From the NCBI GenBank assembly GCA_029856055.1, contig JAHQWF010000105.1, positions 1-5,594 of the forward strand: a DNA stretch of 5,594 nt, given 5' to 3'. Position numbers and translations under genes: made by a program. This stretch comes from Candidatus Njordarchaeota archaeon (GTDB lineage: Archaea > Asgardarchaeota > Njordarchaeia > Njordarchaeales > Njordarchaeaceae). The notes under the pieces were generated by a model. It was not told the origin of the DNA, searched no databases, and saw only the letters and a program-made list of their open reading frames with translations. Position 1 is the first letter of the stretch; each line of letters opens with the position of its first letter. Of the stretch, positions 5,216-5,594 are shown piece by piece.

Positions 5216-5594
5216 CTAAGATTCTTCTAAACTCTTAATAAGTTCTCTAACATCATTAAGCGATTTCTCCAACTGCTCCTCTATATTCCTCAGTAACTTT
5301 ATCCTTATCTCTCTCGGTAATTCATCAAAAGTCTCTCTGAACAATTTATTATCCAAAAGAAAAACAAGAAAATGCTTCATGTACCTATCACCATATAAAT
5401 CAAGAATGCTAATAAGATATCTTTTTATCTCAGTCTTACAATCCTCAAGCCTCCTTCTCCCCTTATCAGTGATATAGTAAATATACCTAACCCTATCACC
5501 ATTCCTAACCTCCTTCCTAGTAACTAAACCATCTCTCAGAAACTCTCTCAAAACAGGATAAATCATAGAAAAAGAAGGTATCCAACGTCCACCA
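5216..5594 (-). CDS. PadR-type winged-helix transcriptional regulator, N-terminus outside the window
   Basis: The leftward frame stays open to the right edge, so the gene is partial. Reading in from the edge it begins GGRWIPSFSMIYPVLREF, the hallmark of PadR proteins (WxPSxGxIYPxLxxL), followed by LRDGLVTRKEV and the beta-wing RYIYYITDKGRRRL. The ATG at 5566 is an internal Met in the motif, not the start. About 20 N-terminal residues of the first helices are missing. The rest, about residues 45-125 of the visible part, is a long charged helical region (IEEQLEKSLNDVRELIKSLEES at the end) that would form the dimerisation helix of PadR proteins. These regulators bind palindromic operators, often repressing their own gene or neighbouring transporter genes. 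The target here is unknown. The stop is TAG at 5216-5218. Confidence 0.88.
   Translation of the reverse strand, partial: GGRWIPSFSMIYPVLREFLRDGLVTRKEVRNGDRVRYIYYITDKGRRRLEDCKTEIKRYLISILDLYGDRYMKHFLVFLLDNKLFRETFDELPREIRIKLLRNIEEQLEKSLNDVRELIKSLEES

Noticed and set aside
5216..5566. PadR-type gene starting at ATG 5566
   Set aside because: The frame stays open to the window edge and the nine codons before this Met (GGRWIPSFS) complete the PadR WxPSxxxIYP motif.

Overview
The base composition (AT-rich), heavy use of ATA (Ile) and AGA/AGG (Arg) codons, a TTG start, TATA-like promoter boxes, a probable leaderless first gene and archaeal protein families (FmdE-like, a coiled-coil PD-(D/E)XK-like family, DUF1893, PadR) all suggest a hyperthermophilic archaeon. 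A Thermoproteota (Crenarchaeota) member, perhaps of the Desulfurococcales, is the best guess. This is inferred from gene content and codon style, not from a database match.

Left part (1-1023): a non-coding, AT-rich end with small inverted repeats, then a leftward gene for a long coiled-coil protein of the DUF3782 / PD-(D/E)XK-nuclease-like group. Its coiled coil contains a nearly perfect 14-residue repeat. At DNA level this includes a 67-bp perfect direct repeat with an 84-bp period.

Middle left (1024-1458): a 435-bp gap. It holds the gene's leftward promoter and, at 1232-1420 on the minus strand, an unmistakably coding but start-less remnant of a DeoR/Fic-type winged helix-turn-helix domain. 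The gap ends in a TATA box placed so that the rightward operon mRNA would be leaderless.

Centre (1459-4397): a tight four-gene rightward operon. In order it encodes a membrane-anchored, probably glycosylated ZnuA-like metal-binding protein, an FmdE-family protein, a ZnuC-like ATPase and a ZnuB-like permease. The junctions are 1 nt, an overlap of up to 82 nt, and 13 nt, so the genes are translationally coupled. The set reads as a transition-metal importer of the cluster A-I (ABC-3) type with a dedicated cytoplasmic FmdE-like partner. The binding protein keeps only one of the four family metal ligands at a recognisable place, so its metal is open. The ATPase gene has no ordinary start codon near its domain start.

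Right part (4398-5594): a convergent gap, then two leftward genes. One is a DUF1893 protein (cytidine-deaminase-like fold, function unknown). The other is a PadR-type transcriptional regulator whose N-terminus lies beyond the right edge. Between them is a 235-bp AT-rich spacer with a poly-T tract (on the minus strand) and a perfect 8-bp-arm palindrome.
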